A program made the translations under genes and the position numbers. From positions 47,492 to 111,491 of the forward strand of contig JAEZVA010000032.1 of assembly GCA_023443315.1 (NCBI GenBank): a stretch of 64,000 nt of DNA, read 5' to 3'. This document shows positions 16,466 through 24,211 of the stretch, piece after piece. A model generated the notes under the pieces. The model saw only the letters and a program-made list of their open reading frames with translations. It did no database searches and was not told the DNA's origin. This stretch comes from Bacillota bacterium. Its GTDB lineage: Bacteria > Bacillota > Clostridia > Oscillospirales > Ruminococcaceae. Position 1 is the first letter of the stretch, and each line of letters opens with the position of its first letter.

Positions 16466-17628
16466 TAGACTACAACAAAGTGTTGTCCGAGCGGGTTAAG
16501 AACATCAAGCCCTCGGGCATCCGTAAATTTTTTGACATCGCCAACGAGATGGAGGGCGTCATCTCGCTTGGTGTTGGTGAGCCTGACTTTCAAACGCCCT
16601 GGAGCATCCGAGACGCGGCGATTGCGTCGCTGGAAAAAGGACATACCCGTTATACCTCCAACTGGGGGCTGCTTGAGCTGCGTGAAGCGCTGGCACAGTA
16701 TCAAAAGCGCCGATTTGGGCTTACCTATGACCCGAAAAATGAGGTTGTCGTAACAGTAGGCGGATCGGAAGCCATTGATATTGCGATTCGGGCACTGGTT
16801 AACCCCGGGGACGAGGTGCTGATACCCGAGCCGTGTTTTGTATGCTACACGCCAATTGTCGACCTGACGGGCGGCGTTTCGGTGCCAATTGTCACGCGCG
16901 AGGAGGATAACTTTCGCCTGACTGCCGAGGCACTGCGCGAGAAGATTACGCCCAAAACAAAGATGCTAATCCTCCCCTTTCCAAACAACCCTACGGGTGG
17001 CGTGATGCGTCGCGAGCACCTTGAGGAGATTGCCGAGGTACTTCGGGGAACCGATATAATGGTACTTAGCGACGAGATATACTCCGAGCTTACCTACTCT
17101 TCAAACCATGTTTCGATTGCCTCTTTGGAGGGGATGTGGGAACGCACCATCGTTGTAAACGGGTTCTCCAAATCCTACTCTATGACAGGTTGGCGGCTCG
17201 GCTACGCCTGTGCGCCGGAACCGATTCTCTCGCAGATGACTAAGATTCACCAGTTTGCGATTATGTGCGCTCCTTCTACCAGCCAGTATGCCGCCATTGA
17301 AGCGGTGAAGCACTGCGACGCGCAGATCCGCATGATGGTTGAAGAGTACGACATGCGTCGCCGCCTGATGGTAAACGCGTTTAACAAGATGGGGCTTTCC
17401 TGCTTTGAGCCAGAGGGCGCGTTCTACGTCTTCCCCTGCATCAAGAGCACCGGCATGACATCGGAGGAGTTCTGCGAAAAGCTGCTGTTCTCGCATAAGA
17501 TTGCGGTAGTGCCCGGAAGTGCATTCGGCGATAGCGGCGAAGGCTATATTCGCGTATCGTACTCCTATTCTATCGAGCATATTTTAGAGGCACTCAAACG
17601 AATCGAGCTGTTTATCAAGGCGCTTTAA
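16462..17628 (+). CDS. Class I/II aminotransferase, PLP-dependent
   Basis: Fold-type I aminotransferase of 388 residues. Visible are SLGVGEPDFQTP near 35, the PNNPTGG loop near 175, the SDEIYSEL segment, and the PLP lysine in NGFSKSYSMTGWRLGY near 240, followed by the arginine in GYIRVSYS that holds the substrate carboxylate. It resembles aromatic or aspartate aminotransferases of the PatA/AspC type; exact specificity cannot be assigned. The GTG start overlaps the regulator's stop. Pairing with an Lrp regulator suggests control by amino-acid supply. Confidence 0.92.
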   Translation: MIDYNKVLSERVKNIKPSGIRKFFDIANEMEGVISLGVGEPDFQTPWSIRDAAIASLEKGHTRYTSNWGLLELREALAQYQKRRFGLTYDPKNEVVVTVGGSEAIDIAIRALVNPGDEVLIPEPCFVCYTPIVDLTGGVSVPIVTREEDNFRLTAEALREKITPKTKMLILPFPNNPTGGVMRREHLEEIAEVLRGTDIMVLSDEIYSELTYSSNHVSIASLEGMWERTIVVNGFSKSYSMTGWRLGYACAPEPILSQMTKIHQFAIMCAPSTSQYAAIEAVKHCDAQIRMMVEEYDMRRRLMVNAFNKMGLSCFEPEGAFYVFPCIKSTGMTSEEFCEKLLFSHKIAVVPGSAFGDSGEGYIRVSYSYSIEHILEALKRIELFIKAL

Positions 17629-17664
17629 GCCTTTTATGCGTACAAGGAACGGAGGATATCTGCA

Positions 17665-18543
17665 ATGCACCATTGCCGCGTGATAGCACCCGCAAAAATA
17701 AACCTATCGCTTGACATCACCGGCAGGCGGCATGACGGATACCATTTTCTAAGTATGGTAATGCACGCCGTCGCGTTGTGCGATTACCTGACCCTAACAA
17801 AAACCGCAACCGACGCTGTTGAGCTTTCTTGCAGCTGTGCGTACGGCGACCTGCCTGCGGGGGACGACAACCTGGTTGTCCGCGCCGCAAAAACGTTTTT
17901 CGCTCGTCAAGAAATTATGGGTGCAGGGGTTCGGATAGCGTTGCAGAAGGAGATCCCGATGCAGGCGGGGCTTGCCGGCGGAAGCGCGGATGCAGCAGCG
18001 GTTCTTGTGGGGCTCAATGCGTTGTTTGATGCGGGGCTCGATACGCACGACCTATGCGAGATGGGTGTTACACTGGGTGCCGACGTGCCATTTTGCATCG
18101 TTGGTGGTGCCGCCTTGGCTGAGGGAATCGGGGAGCTACTGTTGCCCTTGCCCTCGCTTCCAAAATGCCATATTGTGATTGCAAAACCAGCTGTAGGGGT
18201 GAACACCGCCGAGGCGTTTTCCCGCTTTGACCGCTCCCCTGTTTTGACGAGACCCGATAATAACCTGCTTGCCGCGGCGGTAGCGGCGGGAAACCTTGCC
18301 GAAGTGGGCACTTTGATGTGCAACGTGTTCGAACAGGTATGCCCCCTGCCCGAAGTGACCGAGATAAAAAACACAATGCTTGCGCAAGGTGCTTTAGGCG
18401 CGCAGATGACTGGCAGCGGCAGCGCGGTGTTCGGGCTGTTTGCGGACAAATCGGATGCAAAACACTGCTTCTCGAAGCTAAAAGATAGATTGGAACAGGT
18501 CTTTTTGACAGCCCCCTGTGAATACGGCGCAGAGTTACAGTAG
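17665..18543 (+). CDS. ispE: 4-diphosphocytidyl-2-C-methyl-D-erythritol kinase
   Basis: GHMP kinase of the non-mevalonate isoprenoid pathway. The 292 residues contain APAKINLSLDITGRRHDGYH at the N terminus and the ATP-binding GHMP motif PMQAGLAGGSADAAAV near residue 95, then LGADVPFC and the late MTGSGSAVFGLF loop. All are standard for IspE. The ATG follows GGAGGATATCTGCA. It is directly upstream of spoIIR; in Bacillus and Clostridia this kinase is also near regulatory and sporulation genes. The downstream hairpin at 18669 probably ends its transcript. Confidence 0.96.
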   Translation: MHHCRVIAPAKINLSLDITGRRHDGYHFLSMVMHAVALCDYLTLTKTATDAVELSCSCAYGDLPAGDDNLVVRAAKTFFARQEIMGAGVRIALQKEIPMQAGLAGGSADAAAVLVGLNALFDAGLDTHDLCEMGVTLGADVPFCIVGGAALAEGIGELLLPLPSLPKCHIVIAKPAVGVNTAEAFSRFDRSPVLTRPDNNLLAAAVAAGNLAEVGTLMCNVFEQVCPLPEVTEIKNTMLAQGALGAQMTGSGSAVFGLFADKSDAKHCFSKLKDRLEQVFLTAPCEYGAELQ

Positions 18544-18651
18544 GATAAACTAAGTGATACTAAGTTTTAGTAAAAATTTTGCTCAACTTTGCAAAACTGC
18601 ATCATTCCACGCTTTTGCTCGGTTTTTTAGATACTTTTTAAACAAACAATT

Positions 18652-18681
18652 GTATAATCAATAAAAAGACCGTCCATATTA
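18652..18681 (+). promoter_or_regulatory. SigF-like promoter of spoIIR
   Basis: GTATA (18652-18656), 15 bases, then GTCCATATTA (18672-18681), an imperfect match to the forespore SigF pattern GYATA and GGnnAnAnT. The sequence fit is partial; the argument rests mainly on spoIIR being a known SigF target. The predicted start near 18687 falls inside the left arm of the hairpin below. Confidence 0.4.
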
Positions 18682-18721
18682 CTGGTGATATTTGGTATAT
18701 CTTCAGTAAAGGACGGTTTTT
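18669..18721 (+). terminator. Long hairpin with T tail that ends ispE and covers the spoIIR ribosome site
   Basis: Three helices stack: ACCGTCC (18669-18675) with GGACGGT (18711-18717), TTACTG (18679-18684) with CAGTAA (18704-18709), and GATAT (18687-18691) with ATATC (18697-18701), with a 5-base loop. TTTTT follows at 18717-18721. The AAAGGA ribosome site of spoIIR (18708-18713) is inside the right arm. Confidence 0.75.
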
Positions 18722-18725
18722 ACAT

Positions 18726-19331
18726 ATGAAAAAAACAGAACTATCGCTACTCATTGGGTTGCTGCTTGCTGTGCTTACAACACTGTTGTCGGGCTTTACC
18801 CAATTTGGACAAGAATGCGAACAGATTAACGAAAAGCTGCTTCGGCTGCATGTGATAGCAAACTCGGATAGCAAGGCCGATCAACAGATTAAGCTCGCTG
18901 TGCGGGATAAAATACTAGAGCAATGCGGAGACTTGTTGTGGGACGGCGAGAACAAATACGATGCAAAGGCGGACATCTCCGCGCATCTGCCGGAAATTGA
19001 GGCAATCGCCAACCGCTTTCTTGCCGAACAGGGATGCGTGTATACCGCGCAAGCCTCGATAGAAAACCGCTGGTTTAACACACGCACCTATAACGAGGTC
19101 ACTTTACCTGCCGGTAACTATGATGCGCTTTGCATTCGTTTGGGAAAAGAACAGGGGCAAAACTGGTGGTGTGTAGTTTTTCCTCCCATGTGCCTGCCCT
19201 CTGCAAGCGAAGAAGAGGAGCTAGCGGAGATTTTGACCGACGATGAACTGCGCATTGTAACCGAGCATGGCAGCTATACCATACGCTTTAAGCTGTGGGA
19301 GATTTATCAGCGCCTGAAAAACGACAAATAG
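18726..19331 (+). CDS. spoIIR: Stage II sporulation protein R
   Basis: Forespore signalling protein that triggers SpoIIGA to process pro-SigE in the mother cell. The 201 residues have an N-terminal membrane or signal segment (about 7-27, LSLLIGLLLAVLTTLLSG) and the family core RLHVIANSDSKADQQIKLAVRD, with later SIENRWFNTRTYNEVTLPAGNYDALCIRLG and WWCVVFPPMC. Start ATG at 18726. The ribosome site AAAGG lies 13 bases upstream, in the right arm of a terminator-like hairpin, so readthrough from ispE should give little protein. Presence of this gene marks a true spore former. Confidence 0.96.
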   Translation: MKKTELSLLIGLLLAVLTTLLSGFTQFGQECEQINEKLLRLHVIANSDSKADQQIKLAVRDKILEQCGDLLWDGENKYDAKADISAHLPEIEAIANRFLAEQGCVYTAQASIENRWFNTRTYNEVTLPAGNYDALCIRLGKEQGQNWWCVVFPPMCLPSASEEEELAEILTDDELRIVTEHGSYTIRFKLWEIYQRLKNDK

Positions 19332-19485
19332 GTCGCATCGTGTTGTTCATGTGACCCGTATTTATAGCGACACAAACGCAAACGACGCATAATTGATGTT
19401 TGGTTTGGAAAACTAGGGCTATCTGCGATTATTTTGCAGAGATAGCGCAATGCTATATTTATACCCAAGAAGGAGATGAATACAC

Positions 19486-19698
19486 ATGCTTGACAGAATA
19501 TCACTGATACTGGTGATTATCGGCGCCTTAAACTGGGGAAGCATCGGTATATTCAGCTTTGACATTGTTGCATGGATTTTCGGCGGACAGACGGCCATAT
19601 TAAGCAGAATTATCTATACCCTCGTAGCACTCGCCGGCATCTGGTGTATCTCGCTATTGTTCCGCAAGGATGAGATCGCAGAGCACCATACCAGATAG
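19486..19698 (+). CDS. DUF378 small membrane protein
   Basis: Protein of 70 residues with two transmembrane helices (about 5-25 and 38-60), opening MLDRISLILVIIGALNWGSIGIF with the family's ALNWG motif. DUF378 proteins are widespread in Firmicutes and have no assigned function. ATG start follows AGAAGGAGATG at good spacing. It lies about 150 bases after spoIIR; the gap has an imperfect hairpin at 19418-19446 but no clear terminator, so co-transcription is possible. A strong terminator follows at 19741. Confidence 0.9.
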   Translation: MLDRISLILVIIGALNWGSIGIFSFDIVAWIFGGQTAILSRIIYTLVALAGIWCISLLFRKDEIAEHHTR

Positions 19699-19740
19699 CG
19701 GCATAAACAGTTCGTCACATCGCAAAACGCGAAGAGAAGA

Positions 19741-19769
19741 GACAGCCTTTAATGGGGCTGTCTTTTTTT
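19741..19769 (+). terminator. Terminator after the DUF378 gene
   Basis: GACAGCC and GGCTGTC form a 7-bp stem followed by seven T residues, a classic intrinsic terminator about 40 bases after the stop. Confidence 0.9.
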
Positions 19770-19782
19770 GATTGTAGCACCA

Positions 19783-19816
19783 AAAAGGTGCCCCGGTAAG
19801 AACCGAAGCACCTTTT
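19783..19816 (-). terminator. Terminator after the zinc-ribbon gene
   Basis: On the minus strand AAAAGGTGC and GCACCTTTT form a 9-bp stem, ending in a T run, 14 bases after the stop of the gene at 19830. It sits back to back with the plus-strand terminator at 19741. Confidence 0.85.
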
Positions 19817-19829
19817 ATACTCTTGTGGA

Positions 19830-20108
19830 TTAGCCTTCTTCTCTCATCCGTGCAAAGCACTCGCTGCAGTATACAGGACGGTCTTCACGCGGTCTGAAAG
19901 GAACCTTTGCCTCTGCCCCACAGCTTGCGCAGGTGGCAGAAAACATCTCTTTTTCCGGCTTAGATGCGTTTTTGCGGGCATCGCGGCAGTTCTTGCAGCG
20001 CTGGGGCTCATTTACAAAGCCCTTAGCGGCATAAAACTCCTGCTCACCGGCAGTAAACACAAACTCTGCACCGCAATCCTTACAGTTTAAGGTCTTGTCA
20101 TCGAACAT
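19830..20108 (-). CDS. Zinc-ribbon domain protein
   Basis: Small cytoplasmic protein of 92 residues with two probable zinc ribbons. The first uses CKDCG near residue 9 and CKNCRDAR near 37; the second uses CASCG near 57 and CSECF near 81. The YAAKGFVNEPQRCKNC segment is typical of the probable zinc-ribbon family found in Clostridia. Its role is unknown; similar proteins are thought to bind nucleic acids or RNA polymerase, but nothing here shows that. The ATG at 20108 follows GCGAGG. A degenerate tRNA lies 35 bases upstream. Confidence 0.85.
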   Translation of the reverse strand: MFDDKTLNCKDCGAEFVFTAGEQEFYAAKGFVNEPQRCKNCRDARKNASKPEKEMFSATCASCGAEAKVPFRPREDRPVYCSECFARMREEG

Positions 20109-20142
20109 GAAATTTACCTCGCTTTTTCGGAAAAATATTTTC

Positions 20143-20206
20143 GCCCGCGGACGGATTTGAACCGACACCTTTGAATACCAACGCTCTTCCGTTGAGCTAC
20201 TGGGGC
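20143..20206 (-). pseudogene. Degenerate tRNA-like sequence with UCA-type loop
   Basis: On the minus strand a D arm (TA GCTC AACGGAA GAGC) and a T loop (TTCAAAT between GTCGG and CCGTC) are clear. Between them only about 20 bases remain, where a tRNA needs about 28: the 5' side of the anticodon stem (TTGGT) and loop ATTCAAA are there but the 3' side of the stem is missing. The acceptor stem (GCCCCAG with CGCGGGC) has two mismatches and no CCA follows. It looks like a tRNA remnant with an internal deletion of roughly 7 bases, and is not a working tRNA. Confidence 0.6.
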
Positions 20207-20280
20207 ATATTGCAACCCGCATATGCGGTTTTGCACGAGGGGGTAGAAGTGGTGGCAACATATTGGCGGTAATACCAGCA

Positions 20281-20907
20281 TTACCGCAGGACGGCACCTA
20301 ACTTTTTTCTTGCACGCTGTAGCGCGTTATCTACCGATTTATTCGTAACGCCCAGACGTGCGGCCATCTGTTCATATGTCAGACCCTTCAAATACAGCAT
20401 TAGTATTTCCCGTTCAAGCCCCGAAAGAAGAGATCGTATTGTCTGGTTGATTAGCGCGTATTCTTCCTTCTTAATCACGAGGGTTTCCGGTGAATAACCA
20501 TTGTGCGCATCGCTTTGGCTAGCGATACCGCTGCCTTCTAGATAATCATCCAAAGAAACGTAACCACGCAACGGCATATGCTTAAGTAACTCACCCGAGC
20601 GCAAAGCCGAGCGAATGCTATTGTTAATGCAGGTAACGGCAAAGGTAACAAAGGCAGTACTTCTATCTGTTTGATAAAAGCGTATTGCACGCAATAGTGC
20701 AATTAGCCCTTCCTGAATAAAATCATCCTTATCCATAAACGAGTGCCCGCACGATACCGCTTTGCGAGTAATAAGAGGCAGATATCTGGCAAGCAGGACG
20801 GTTATGCTTTCGTTGCAGCCCAAACGGGCGGATACAACGAGTTGCTCATCAGGGGTATCCGTTTTTAAACCGAAGCTTGTATATACACCGCACTGAGGTA
20901 CCGTCAT
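20281..20907 (-). CDS. sigH: RNA polymerase sigma factor SigH-like
   Basis: Sigma-70 family factor of 208 residues, resembling SigH (Spo0H), which starts sporulation and controls transition-phase genes. Region 2 reads DFIQEGLIALLRAIRFYQTDRSTAFVTFAVTCINNSIRSALR, and region 4 has LSGLEREILMLYLKGLTYEQMAARLGVTNKSVDNALQRARKK with its helix-turn-helix. Region 3 is short, as in SigH. ATG start after GGGAGATTG. Its own promoter looks vegetative. Assignment to SigH in preference to another alternative sigma factor is by resemblance and by the spore-former context. Confidence 0.85.
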   Translation of the reverse strand: MTVPQCGVYTSFGLKTDTPDEQLVVSARLGCNESITVLLARYLPLITRKAVSCGHSFMDKDDFIQEGLIALLRAIRFYQTDRSTAFVTFAVTCINNSIRSALRSGELLKHMPLRGYVSLDDYLEGSGIASQSDAHNGYSPETLVIKKEEYALINQTIRSLLSGLEREILMLYLKGLTYEQMAARLGVTNKSVDNALQRARKKLGAVLR

Positions 20908-20944
20908 GGCGCAATCTCCCTAAACGAGCCCAAAACCTACAGTT

Positions 20945-20973
20945 ATTTTACTTCTCAGCACTCAGTATGTCAA
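20945..20973 (-). promoter_or_regulatory. Promoter of sigH
   Basis: Perfect TTGACA (20968-20973), a 17-base spacer and TAAAAT (20945-20950) on the minus strand, about 40 bases before the start codon. This is a housekeeping-type promoter. Confidence 0.8.
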
Positions 20974-21014
20974 TACTTTTCACGAAAATACAGGTAAATT
21001 CTTTGTGTTTTTAT

Positions 21015-22364
21015 CTACCTTGTTACATTGTTAATCCATTTTTGTCCTTTTAATCGAAGCAGGATAAGAAGCGCCTTGAGCGGTTCGTCTACACGCAGAC
21101 AGATGAATACCGCCCAGGCCGGCCATTTTAAGACCCAGCCCGCCAGCATACCAAGCGGCGCGGACAGTACCCATATGAGTATGGTATCCGCAATAAATAC
21201 AAACCGTGTATCCCCTGCTCCCCGAAGTGTACCGACAAGGTTTATGGCGCATACCGAGATAAAGAACACGTTTACCGCAGCGACAATAACCAGTTGATTG
21301 GCAATCAAATTTGTTGTCTCTGGAAAATCATAAAACCCAATTGCCACGCCGCGAAGCGAAAACATTATTACTGAACCGATTAAGCCAACCCCCACGCTGA
21401 GCGCCATCAGGGTATTGGCACAGCGGCGTACATAATCGTTCTTACCAGTGCCCACAGCCTTGCCAATCACAACAGCACCCGCATTTGCCATACCAAAGAT
21501 GACAATGGTGGTTAGCTGCTGAAGCACGCCAACAATGCTGTTTGCTGCTACAAATTCCGAGCCAATTCTACCGATAATCACCGACTGAACCGACATGCCG
21601 ACAGACCACAAAAGCTCATTGAACAGTACCGGAACGCCATGGCGCAGATAGTCACCGAACAACACCTTATCGATCTTAAAAAGGTCGGTAAAGCGCAGCC
21701 GCACCTTTTTTTCAAAAAAGATCATAAAGACCAGAGCAATTAAAAACTCCGTAATTCGAGCAATCAGCGTACCGATTGCAGCGCCGCGCACCCCCATTGC
21801 GGGAAAACCAAAGTGACCGAAGATTAGCGTGTAGTTTATGATAAGGTTTACCCCGAACGAGACACCATACACCAGAAGTGATATCTTAACAACTTCGACA
21901 CTCCTGAGTGAGCAAAGATATGTATTGGTGATGCCATAAAACAGGTATGCAAATGACATTATCTTTAGATATTGCGCACCCAGTTCAATAATTTGGGGTT
22001 CTTTGGAGTAGATGCTCATAATTTCGCGTGGAAAGAAAAATGCGCCGACAAAAAAGACCACTGACAATAGCGTGGCAACATTGAGTGCAATTGCAAACGA
22101 GCGTCGGATTGGTGTCATCTCACCTTTGCCCCAATATTGCGCGGTAAGCACCGAGACTCCGCTTGAAATGCCGAAGGTGAGTATAAGCAGGATAAAAAAC
22201 GGTTGGTTTGCGAGCGCGACCGCCGACAGCTGCGCTTCCCCCAGCGAACCAATCATCAGGGTGTCGGTCATGTTTACCCCAAAACCAATGAGGTTTTGCA
22301 GTGCGATGGGCAGCGCGATGGCCGCAATGGTGGTATAAAAACTTTTCTCTTTTACAAACTTCAT
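21015..22364 (-). CDS. MATE-family multidrug/metabolite efflux transporter
   Basis: Membrane antiporter of 449 residues with about twelve helices. The N-terminal part LPIALQNLIGFGVNMTDTLMIGSLGEAQLSAVALANQPFFIL and the second half with GNYLRHGVPVLFNELLWSVG-like repeat, here DYLRHGVPVLFNELL, show the two-fold MATE repeat. The substrate is unknown. The ATG at 22364 has GGAGGATTATAAC upstream; a longer frame from 22400 lacks support. It has its own promoter at 22449 with a leader of about 80 bases. It is a single-gene unit. Confidence 0.92.
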   Translation of the reverse strand: MKFVKEKSFYTTIAAIALPIALQNLIGFGVNMTDTLMIGSLGEAQLSAVALANQPFFILLILTFGISSGVSVLTAQYWGKGEMTPIRRSFAIALNVATLLSVVFFVGAFFFPREIMSIYSKEPQIIELGAQYLKIMSFAYLFYGITNTYLCSLRSVEVVKISLLVYGVSFGVNLIINYTLIFGHFGFPAMGVRGAAIGTLIARITEFLIALVFMIFFEKKVRLRFTDLFKIDKVLFGDYLRHGVPVLFNELLWSVGMSVQSVIIGRIGSEFVAANSIVGVLQQLTTIVIFGMANAGAVVIGKAVGTGKNDYVRRCANTLMALSVGVGLIGSVIMFSLRGVAIGFYDFPETTNLIANQLVIVAAVNVFFISVCAINLVGTLRGAGDTRFVFIADTILIWVLSAPLGMLAGWVLKWPAWAVFICLRVDEPLKALLILLRLKGQKWINNVTR

Positions 22365-22448
22365 CTTTGTTATAATCCTCCGGCTATGCACAATATACAA
22401 CGATGTTGAATTCTGCCCCTGTCCGCATCAAGAAGACAAGTGCATTAT

Positions 22449-22477
22449 ATTATACCATCGGAAGTATCGAGTTGCAA
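22449..22477 (-). promoter_or_regulatory. Promoter of the MATE transporter
   Basis: TTGCAA (22472-22477), a 17-base spacer and perfect TATAAT (22449-22454) on the minus strand. Confidence 0.8.
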
Positions 22478-22599
22478 CCAAAATTACGTGCATAAAAACG
22501 GCACTAAGCTTTAGTTGTAATATAAATCGAAACAGTTTATTTTTATTTGCGAAACAACTATGGTATTGATTGGTTTACATAATTTGAAGTATTGTTAAA

Positions 22600-22628
22600 T
22601 TGAAACGACAATTTTAACGTGTTAGAAT
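22600..22628 (+). promoter_or_regulatory. Promoter of the TlpA-like lipoprotein gene
   Basis: TTGAAA (22600-22605), a 17-base spacer ending in TGT, and TAGAAT (22623-22628), so it is also an extended -10 promoter. It lies about 55 bases before the start. Confidence 0.75.
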
Positions 22629-22691
22629 AAAGCAAGACGTTTCTTAGAGGTTCTGGTCGACATAAAATTATAGCGAATGAGAGGATTTATT

Positions 22692-23606
22692 ATGAAACGA
22701 TTGTTAACCATAGCGATTGCAGCTGTCACTGCACTCACCGTCTTTACTTCCTGCGCAAACGATTCATCTGATGCACCTTTAAGTAATAGCAGCGAGGTAG
22801 TCTCTGCCGAGATAGAGGTCGCCAACGCAGAGCAATATGCCGATAGCAGTACGCCATCTGAGGACAGTTTGGATTCTGACGTAGCTGAGCAGGAAACACA
22901 AAGCGCAACCGAGCAAAGCCAAGGTGTAGAGAATAATCAGAGTTCTACTGCATCCGGTTCGGCGAAAGGCGCCTCTTCTGAAACTAAGAACAGCGGCTCT
23001 TCCGGGTCTGCATCGTCAAAAAGCGATACCTCATCTAAGAATTCGTCTTCTAAAACAGACAGTTCTTCCTCTAAGACAAGCAGCTCTGCACCTTCAAGTA
23101 GTTCAAAACCTGCAAGTAGTTCAAAGCCCGCAAGTAGCTCGACTGCACCTAGCAGCAAGCCGAGCAGCGTAGGCACCATCGGAACCTTTACTATGACCGA
23201 TCTTTCCGGAAACACTGCGAATCAGAGCATTCTTAACAAGTATGATTTGACCATGATTAATGTATGGGCTACCTACTGTAACCCCTGCATCACAGAGATC
23301 CCTGAGATAGACGAGGTGTACAAGGAATTTAAAGGCAGTGGTGTGAACATCATTGGCGTTGCGCTTGACGGTCCCGGTAATGTGTCGTCCATTCAAAGTA
23401 TTGTCAACAAAACAGGTGCATCGTATAAGATGTATATTCCCTCTTCCTCCATGCTCAACAACTCCTTTATGAGCAATGTCACCTTTGTTCCGACCACATT
23501 CTTCGTCGATCGAAACGGCGATCTAGTTGGCAGTGCTGTTTCGGGCAGTAGAACCGCATCCGCTTGGAGAAAGATACTCAACGAGCGGCTAGCTCAGGCA
23601 AGCTAA
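22692..23606 (+). CDS. Thioredoxin-fold (TlpA/ResA-like) lipoprotein with long Ser-rich linker
   Basis: Extracytoplasmic thiol-disulfide protein of 304 residues. A lipoprotein signal (KRLLTIAIAAVTALTVFTSC) ends at a cysteine near residue 21. About 130 residues of Ser/Lys/Ala-rich, low-complexity linker follow, then a thioredoxin fold with the active site WATYCNPCITEIPEI near residue 195 and the cis-proline region FVPTTFFVD. CxxC is CNPC, ResA/TlpA style. It likely reduces or reshuffles disulfides in exported proteins while reaching out from the membrane through peptidoglycan. ATG after GAGAGG; the start at 22677 is too far upstream. Confidence 0.88.
   Translation: MKRLLTIAIAAVTALTVFTSCANDSSDAPLSNSSEVVSAEIEVANAEQYADSSTPSEDSLDSDVAEQETQSATEQSQGVENNQSSTASGSAKGASSETKNSGSSGSASSKSDTSSKNSSSKTDSSSSKTSSSAPSSSSKPASSSKPASSSTAPSSKPSSVGTIGTFTMTDLSGNTANQSILNKYDLTMINVWATYCNPCITEIPEIDEVYKEFKGSGVNIIGVALDGPGNVSSIQSIVNKTGASYKMYIPSSSMLNNSFMSNVTFVPTTFFVDRNGDLVGSAVSGSRTASAWRKILNERLAQAS
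23096..23140 (+). repeat. 18-base tandem repeat inside the Ser-rich linker
   Basis: Two near-identical 18-base units (AAGTAGTTCAAAACCTGC and a variant) at 23096-23113 and 23114-23131, plus a partial third, encode repeated ASSSKP residues. Slippage here would change linker length in frame. Confidence 0.7.
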
Positions 23607-23696
23607 TAGGTTAACAAACATTGGCAAATAATCGATGAATTGATATCGTGCACCGTAATCTTGCAATCAGTTAATTTGTAAACAGGCATTCATATG

Positions 23697-23728
23697 AAAA
23701 AAGGATAGGTTCACGCCTATCCTTTTTT
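23697..23728 (+). terminator. Terminator after the TlpA-like gene
   Basis: AAAAAAGGATAGG and CCTATCCTTTTTT form a 13-bp stem with loop TTCACG and a T tail. Confidence 0.92.
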
Positions 23729-23810
23729 GTTGACTAGTTCAAATACACAATCCTTCACTCTCTTAAAATTGCAGCACCTGTGTTATTCTAATTTCTGTTG
23801 TGATAATAAT

Positions 23811-23846
23811 TTACCGATTTAAACCTGCACCAAATTACCGATTTAA
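23811..23846 (+). repeat. Direct repeat TTACCGATTTAA, 24-base period
   Basis: Two identical 12-base copies start 24 bases apart, about 300 bases upstream of the DUF3798 promoter. The spacing is close to two helical turns. It may be a regulator site or chance in AT-rich DNA. Confidence 0.35.
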
Positions 23847-24129
23847 CATGGATTATTGATACATGTCTGCTATCGATACTTTTTCTGTTATTTTCTTATA
23901 TTTTGTGGATTATTTTGCTATTGTATTTTTATCAACTAAAATATAAGGATACTATACATTAAACTTTGATTTATTACTACTATAACAGCTTGCAGAAGTA
24001 ATGTTGTTTTTGTTTGTTATGTATAAATATTGGTTGTATTCTTGTTATAATCTCAAATTTTCTCTGTTATAATTATAAAAAAACAATGTATAATACTATT
24101 TTACAATAATTTATGTGTCGTTTACGTTT

Positions 24130-24158
24130 TTGACACATTTTTTTGCTTGTGATATAAT
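24130..24158 (+). promoter_or_regulatory. Consensus promoter of the DUF3798 transporter operon
   Basis: Perfect TTGACA (24130-24135), 17-base spacer ending in TGA, and perfect TATAAT (24153-24158). It combines both consensus boxes with an extended -10, so strong expression is expected unless repressed. The leader is about 45 bases. Confidence 0.92.
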
Positions 24159-24211
24159 TACATCTGCACTAATGTTGCAAACTATTATTACATATTAAAA
24201 TGGAGGAACGC

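Larger units (their letters stand above)
22365..22691. other. Divergent regulatory region between MATE gene and TlpA-like lipoprotein
   Basis: No gene is seen. It contains one good promoter in each direction (22449-22477 minus; 22600-22628 plus) and otherwise AT-rich DNA. Confidence 0.6.
23607..24211. other. Long AT-rich intergenic region upstream of the DUF3798 operon
   Basis: Holds the terminator at 23697-23728, a 12-base direct repeat (TTACCGATTTAA at 23811 and 23835), many A/T tracts, and the consensus promoter at 24130-24158. No ORF of note and no riboswitch fold could be recognised. Confidence 0.6.

Noticed and set aside
19418..19446. Hairpin before the DUF378 gene
   Set aside because: GCTATC/GATAGC with a bulged TGC/GCA is imperfect and has no T tail, so a terminator or switch is not well supported.
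20143..20206. A functional tRNA gene (opal-reading or selenocysteine) at the degenerate tRNA
   Set aside because: The anticodon stem cannot form, the acceptor stem has mismatches, and there is no long variable or acceptor arm of tRNA-Sec type.
23640..24200. Riboswitch or hidden gene in the 600-base gap before the DUF3798 operon
   Set aside because: Very AT-rich, with no conserved aptamer-like helices and a leader of only about 45 bases after the promoter.
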